Source: Diplonema papillatum
Lineage: Eukaryota; Euglenozoa; Diplonemea; Diplonemida; Diplonemidae
NCBI GenBank assembly: GCA_030068145.1
Contig: JAPJBO010000481.1
Span: forward strand, 107,766-171,765
Length of the DNA stretch: 64,000 nt
Reading direction: 5' to 3'
Every line of letters begins with the position of its first letter. The stretch's first letter is position 1. The notes below the pieces were generated by a model, which worked only from the letters and a program-made list of their open reading frames with translations, ran no database searches and was not told where the DNA came from. Below, in pieces: positions 60,266-64,000 of this stretch. A program made the translations under genes and the position numbers.

Positions 60266-60323
60266 GGTGGGAGGGGTGTTGGGAAGGAGGGAAAGGAGTA
60301 AAAGTCAGCCAGAGTAGAAGCTT

Positions 60324-63300
60324 CTAGAGCCGCCAGTCGTCCGCTTCGGCCACCATAACCAGATCGCCTTCCGGTTGCTGCGATTCAACTGTCTGCTCGT
60401 CCGACATGTCTTCCGCCTGTGACGAGATGTCTGAGGCGGCGTCCAGCACGCTTTGAGTCGACTGGAGCTCGGGCTCGGACGCTGAGGATGCGAGGATGGT
60501 GTAGTGCGGGAGTACTCCCGCACGCTGCAGGTATGCAAGCGCGAGTTCGGGGTACTCGAACAAGGTGCACCACAGTTCGTCGGCCGCGTTCGGGAACCCG
60601 CCCTTGTTGCGGTGTTCCACCTGGTTGCGCATCGCGAGCCTGAAGGGCGCGGTCGCGTCGTCTGCGCACGCCTTGAACAGGTGGAGCACAGGGCTGGTCG
60701 TGAGCGACCCGCAGATCGGGCACGGGCGGAAGGTTCGGGCGCGCTCGGCTGTGCTGAGCGCGCGCATGTCCGGGGTGTACATCGTCCGGATGAGTGGGTG
60801 ATGCCCGGTGCGCAGCTGGCGAATCTCCCGTTCGGCCCGAGGCGTCAAGTGCCGGCGCCGCTTTATCGTCCGGCCGTTGACCAGCCTAACGAACGGAGTC
60901 GTGTTGCCGTCCTTATCCGCCCGGTAGTAGGCTTCCCTGGCCTGTCGTTCCCTGTCTAGGTTCAGGTATGCCTTGTGTCGATACTTGACGTCCGCGGCGC
61001 TAATTTGAATGGCAGGTGGAGGTGTGGCATGTGTCGCGGCTGCGCGAGCAGTAGATTCTTGGAGCTCAGCTGCCGCCGCCTTGGCCAAGGAGTCCGCCAT
61101 GTCGTTGCCCGCGAGCCCACAGTGTGCGTACACGAATTGCAGCGTTATCGCGTACCCCCTCGCTCTGAGCTCGCATAGCAGCAGCCAGATCCTAATGTTG
61201 GTTGGATCCTTCTGCTTATACGACCCCAGACTGAGGACTTTGAGGAGCGACTGAGAGTCGCTTAGAACGACGATGTGGCGCGGTTGAGAGGTTGCAGGTA
61301 GGTGTTGCTGGAGGAGGTGGAGGGAAGTACAGATCGCAACCTGCTCGGTCCGGAAGCTGCAGACGTATCGGCCCGCTTTTACCGACTTCTGGATTGTCTT
61401 CCGGCCGGTTTGCAAGCATCGGGCCACGAGCGGTTGGTCGTCCACCTCCTCGAATGTCACGGTCGGGCCGATTTCGCAGAAGATGCCTGCACCACCCCAG
61501 GTGGGCCTGTCGACGAACCGCCTGATCCACGGCCGCAAGTCCTCGGAGCGATACGGGTCGCATACCGTGGCCGGCGGGGGGTCGCTGCTCACCACAGAGC
61601 CGTCAGTCCAGACGCAGCAGTCCGCCGGTGGCAGTTTACTCAGCTGCCTGAGGACCCGGCTCAACTTTTCTGCCTTGCTGGCGTCCCGCTTACCCGGGAG
61701 CGAGGCGTTTATGACCACGTCAGGGCAAGGCTGCCAAGGGGCAAAGGGGTTGAAGAGAAAGGTCTCCCGTCCACATAGGTGCGTTCCCGATAGGTTGTCG
61801 ATGCTATCGTACGCGTCGCTGAGCGTCGTCTTGAGGCCCAGCTCGTGGTTCCAGAGCTGCGGTCGGTGTCGCATCCTCTCCCTGAGGGCGGCTATGCGCG
61901 CTTGGATGATCGCGCGGATCGGAAGTACCCCGGCTTCTTGCTGGGCAGTGAAGTCGTTGAGGTTCTTCCTGCACCCCAGCACGCAGATGAGAGCCCGACG
62001 GTGAAGTCGTTCGAGCATCGTCACTTGTGGTTCCGCAAGCGAGTCGTACGTTAGAAGGAAGGGGCCGTATACCCCGAGGGCGTACGTGAACGTCGGTAGC
62101 ACATACGTAAGGTAAAGGGTGCGCAGCGTGCGGGTACTGAAGCCGTAGGACTTCCCCGAGAGGTGGCGGAGGAAGTTCAACTTGAGTGAGAAATTGTCTA
62201 CCACCCTCTGGACGTGTGGCACAAAGGAGAAATCCTGATCGATCCAGAGTCCCAGCAGTTTCGTCTTCTCGACCCAGCGCAGGCGGACAGCCACCCGGAG
62301 AGTTACCACCGGGGCTTTCGGGTCGGCGTTCAGCGCATCGGAGATCTCAGCTCTTGTCACCTGGGTTTTCGTACTCTTGCCGTTGATGGAAAGAATGTGC
62401 TTCCCGTGATGCTCGAGCCACGAGGAGCCCTCTCCCCAAACTGCGTGCGGTGTACTTCTGGTGATTCGCCGCAGTACTTGCGCAGCCGGGATCTCCAGTT
62501 CCACCATAGTGGATTCGAATACCACTATTGGGTGTTGGCGACTCAGTTCTCCTGGCGCTTGGATAAGGACGCCTTCTGTCTTGAGTTTCGACAGCTGCAT
62601 GCCCGCACGGGCTGTCCACAACTCTACAACGTTGACCACTTCTTGTGCATGGGTTTCAAGTTCCTGGGGCGTCTTGGCGACCACTGCTACTCCATCGTCG
62701 TCCGCGAAGAGGGAGAACGTGAGCTCGGCACCAGCTTCCAGTGTTCGCGCGCGGAGGGCGTTGAGGTCGTCCCCCAGGTCATCGATGTGGTATAGAAACA
62801 AGAGTGGGCCCAGCACGGTTCCTTGGGGGACCCCATCTCTCAGGTGGAATTCGTTGCCAAGCTCACCGTCAAGTAAGAACGCTGCCTTCCTCTCCCTTAG
62901 AAACGCCTCGATCCATCTCAGGAACTTGGCCGGTATGCCTCGCTTCTCCATCACGGTGAGGAGTCGGCGGTGGTCCACGGTGTCGAAGGCGTTCGCTAGA
63001 TCGAACGAGAGAAGGCAGATGTGGTGGAGCATGGCCCGGTGCATGTCGATCGTCGAAACCACCGAATACAACTGCTCCTCTGTTCCCCGACCTTTGCGAA
63101 AGCCGCCCTGCCGGCTGCAGAAGGGGCGTATCGTTTGGTGGTGTGCCGGATTTTCAGTCAGGAAAACTAGGCGGTTCTTCACGACCGACTCCATCAACTT
63201 CGAGGTCACACTCGTCAGCGAAATTGGCCGATAGCCCTCCGGGAGTGAGTGGTCTCTGCCGGGTTTTGCTATCGGGACTACGTGGGCCTTCTTCCAGGAG

Positions 63301-63998
63301 TCTGGAACGTACCCTTCGTCCCAGGAGACGTTGAGTAGCTCGAGAATAAGTTTCTTCGCGCCCTCTCCCAGCCTAGTGAGCAGCTTTGAACAGAGTCCCT
63401 CAGGGTCAAGTGTCGTCTTAGGATCAAGGTCTTCTATAGCGCGGTCCAGTTCTTCCATGGTGATAGGGCCGCAGCCGACTTCCTCGCTCGAGGGCTCTTT
63501 CCGCGGAGCCCAGATAGGGGCTGGAAAGGGATTCTCATCTCTGTTGCCTCCGCAGACCTTCTGCAGATGGCGTCCAAACAGCTCCGTTTTGCCTCCGGCG
63601 TCGACCGTGTAACCTTCGCTGCTTTTCAGTGGCGGCGTTGAAAAGCGCTGCGTCCTGCCGTCGATCTTTCGAACTTGCTGAAACAACAGACTGATGTCGG
63701 TGCACCTGTTTATTCGGCCTGCTACACGGTCCCAGTACAGCGTCTTCGCGCGAGTCGCGGCGGCTTGAAATTCTATTTGTTTGTCCAGGTAAGCTTCTAT
63801 TTTGTCTGGCGAGGCCGGATCGACGCGTAGCTCCGCCTGCACCGTCGCTTTTTCACGTTCAAGTACGGAGAGCTCTGGTGTCCACCAAACCTTGTAGACG
63901 CGACCTTGGCGGTACCTCGGTACGAAGTCGTGAATTGCGCGGCGGAATAGGCAGGAGACGCTTTTTGCGAAGCGAGCATTCGAGGCGGGCCTGTTCAT
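60324..63998 (-). CDS. LINE reverse transcriptase-RNase H protein (partial at 5' side)
   Basis: An intact frame of 1224 codons reaching the window edge, so the true start is probably beyond it. RT domain: EGYRPISLTSVTSKLMES (~250), LLSFDLANAFDTVDH (~328), GVPQGTVLGPLLF (~395) and LFADDDGV (431-436). RNase H: VWTDGSV (~795), FRTEQVA (~865), VLSDSQSLLK (~900) and GLAGNDMADSLAK (~955). A C-terminal C-x2-C...H...C cluster (CPICGSLTTSPVLHLFKAC, ~1092) follows, then an acidic tail. RT plus RNase H plus the terminal Cys/His motif is the arrangement of the Jockey/I/R1 assemblage. It copies its RNA by target-primed reverse transcription. It belongs to a different family from copies A-D. The hAT insertion lies 50 bases after its stop. 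Confidence 0.93.
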   Translation of the reverse strand: MNRPASNARFAKSVSCLFRRAIHDFVPRYRQGRVYKVWWTPELSVLEREKATVQAELRVDPASPDKIEAYLDKQIEFQAAATRAKTLYWDRVAGRINRCTDISLLFQQVRKIDGRTQRFSTPPLKSSEGYTVDAGGKTELFGRHLQKVCGGNRDENPFPAPIWAPRKEPSSEEVGCGPITMEELDRAIEDLDPKTTLDPEGLCSKLLTRLGEGAKKLILELLNVSWDEGYVPDSWKKAHVVPIAKPGRDHSLPEGYRPISLTSVTSKLMESVVKNRLVFLTENPAHHQTIRPFCSRQGGFRKGRGTEEQLYSVVSTIDMHRAMLHHICLLSFDLANAFDTVDHRRLLTVMEKRGIPAKFLRWIEAFLRERKAAFLLDGELGNEFHLRDGVPQGTVLGPLLFLYHIDDLGDDLNALRARTLEAGAELTFSLFADDDGVAVVAKTPQELETHAQEVVNVVELWTARAGMQLSKLKTEGVLIQAPGELSRQHPIVVFESTMVELEIPAAQVLRRITRSTPHAVWGEGSSWLEHHGKHILSINGKSTKTQVTRAEISDALNADPKAPVVTLRVAVRLRWVEKTKLLGLWIDQDFSFVPHVQRVVDNFSLKLNFLRHLSGKSYGFSTRTLRTLYLTYVLPTFTYALGVYGPFLLTYDSLAEPQVTMLERLHRRALICVLGCRKNLNDFTAQQEAGVLPIRAIIQARIAALRERMRHRPQLWNHELGLKTTLSDAYDSIDNLSGTHLCGRETFLFNPFAPWQPCPDVVINASLPGKRDASKAEKLSRVLRQLSKLPPADCCVWTDGSVVSSDPPPATVCDPYRSEDLRPWIRRFVDRPTWGGAGIFCEIGPTVTFEEVDDQPLVARCLQTGRKTIQKSVKAGRYVCSFRTEQVAICTSLHLLQQHLPATSQPRHIVVLSDSQSLLKVLSLGSYKQKDPTNIRIWLLLCELRARGYAITLQFVYAHCGLAGNDMADSLAKAAAAELQESTARAAATHATPPPAIQISAADVKYRHKAYLNLDRERQAREAYYRADKDGNTTPFVRLVNGRTIKRRRHLTPRAEREIRQLRTGHHPLIRTMYTPDMRALSTAERARTFRPCPICGSLTTSPVLHLFKACADDATAPFRLAMRNQVEHRNKGGFPNAADELWCTLFEYPELALAYLQRAGVLPHYTILASSASEPELQSTQSVLDAASDISSQAEDMSDEQTVESQQPEGDLVMVAEADDWRL

Positions 63999-64000
63999 AA

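Larger units (their letters stand above)
53673..64000 (-). mobile_element. large LINE, minus strand, 5' part beyond the window
   Basis: The protein frame ends at 60324. The 3' untranslated region continues, interrupted by a 5.9-kb hAT, from 54352 to a terminal word aaggaaggtgcctgatg-c plus A9 at 53681-53673. Without the hAT the untranslated region is about 0.73 kb. The A-tail sits next to tRNA-Pro in the same orientation. The endonuclease domain expected in this type would lie outside the window. Confidence 0.8.

Overview
The window is from a nuclear genome of a eukaryote. It has a tRNA-Pro gene with internal A and B boxes, poly-A-tailed non-LTR retrotransposons (LINEs), hAT DNA transposons, tyrosine-recombinase (YR) retrotransposons and large tandem satellites. 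There is no operon structure. The one convincing host-like gene is GC-rich and intronless, which fits a compact-gene lineage such as some algae or other protists, but the sequence alone does not fix the organism.

Layout. 964-4866 (+) encodes a 1300-residue protein with three NTF2/SnoaL-like segments, Gln-rich tracts and a C-terminal CCCH zinc finger. 6157-9071 is a 21-bp minisatellite split by a hAT element (6384-8919, 8-bp target duplication). 12.5-15.8 kb holds two 5'-truncated LINE copies bracketing a foldback-like element. 16-21.4 kb has degraded repeats, a broken minus-strand gene and a clean 535-bp hAT MITE. 21.5-22.4 kb is a third truncated LINE copy. 26-28.6 kb has a retroelement RNase H remnant and a hAT MITE inside a 16-bp minisatellite. 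29.1-30 kb is dense in tRNA-like sequence, with a SINE and retroelement tails. 30.1-31.6 kb (-) is an unassigned gag-like gene. 31.7-34 kb is the longest copy of the same LINE family.

35.1-49.2 kb is a cluster of YR retrotransposons (DIRS/PAT/Ngaro order). One copy is rearranged, with its RT/RNase H part on the opposite strand to its Gag/ORF2 start. Two copies are nearly identical (38772-42941 and 44827-49157, minus strand). The complete one has split direct repeats in the order A1 - ORFs - B1-A2-B2. A 13-bp satellite (unit aacattttggtcc) lies next to all three: 21 units at 38499, 11 units at 44684, and about 339 units at 49158-53567. The element ends join the satellite at one fixed point in the unit with no target duplication.

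53.6-64 kb holds tRNA-Pro(UGG), then a second, larger LINE on the minus strand whose A-tail stops 15 nt upstream of the tRNA. A 5.9-kb hAT (54361-60265) sits in the 3' untranslated region of that LINE, and a 1992-bp foldback-like element (55370-57361) sits inside the hAT transposase gene.

The coding sequences are almost all selfish-element enzymes: reverse transcriptases, RNase H domains, a tyrosine recombinase and hAT transposases. The main interest is how the elements relate to their targets: YR elements with a 13-bp satellite, LINE tails with tRNA upstream regions, hAT elements with minisatellites, and truncated LINEs with A-runs.
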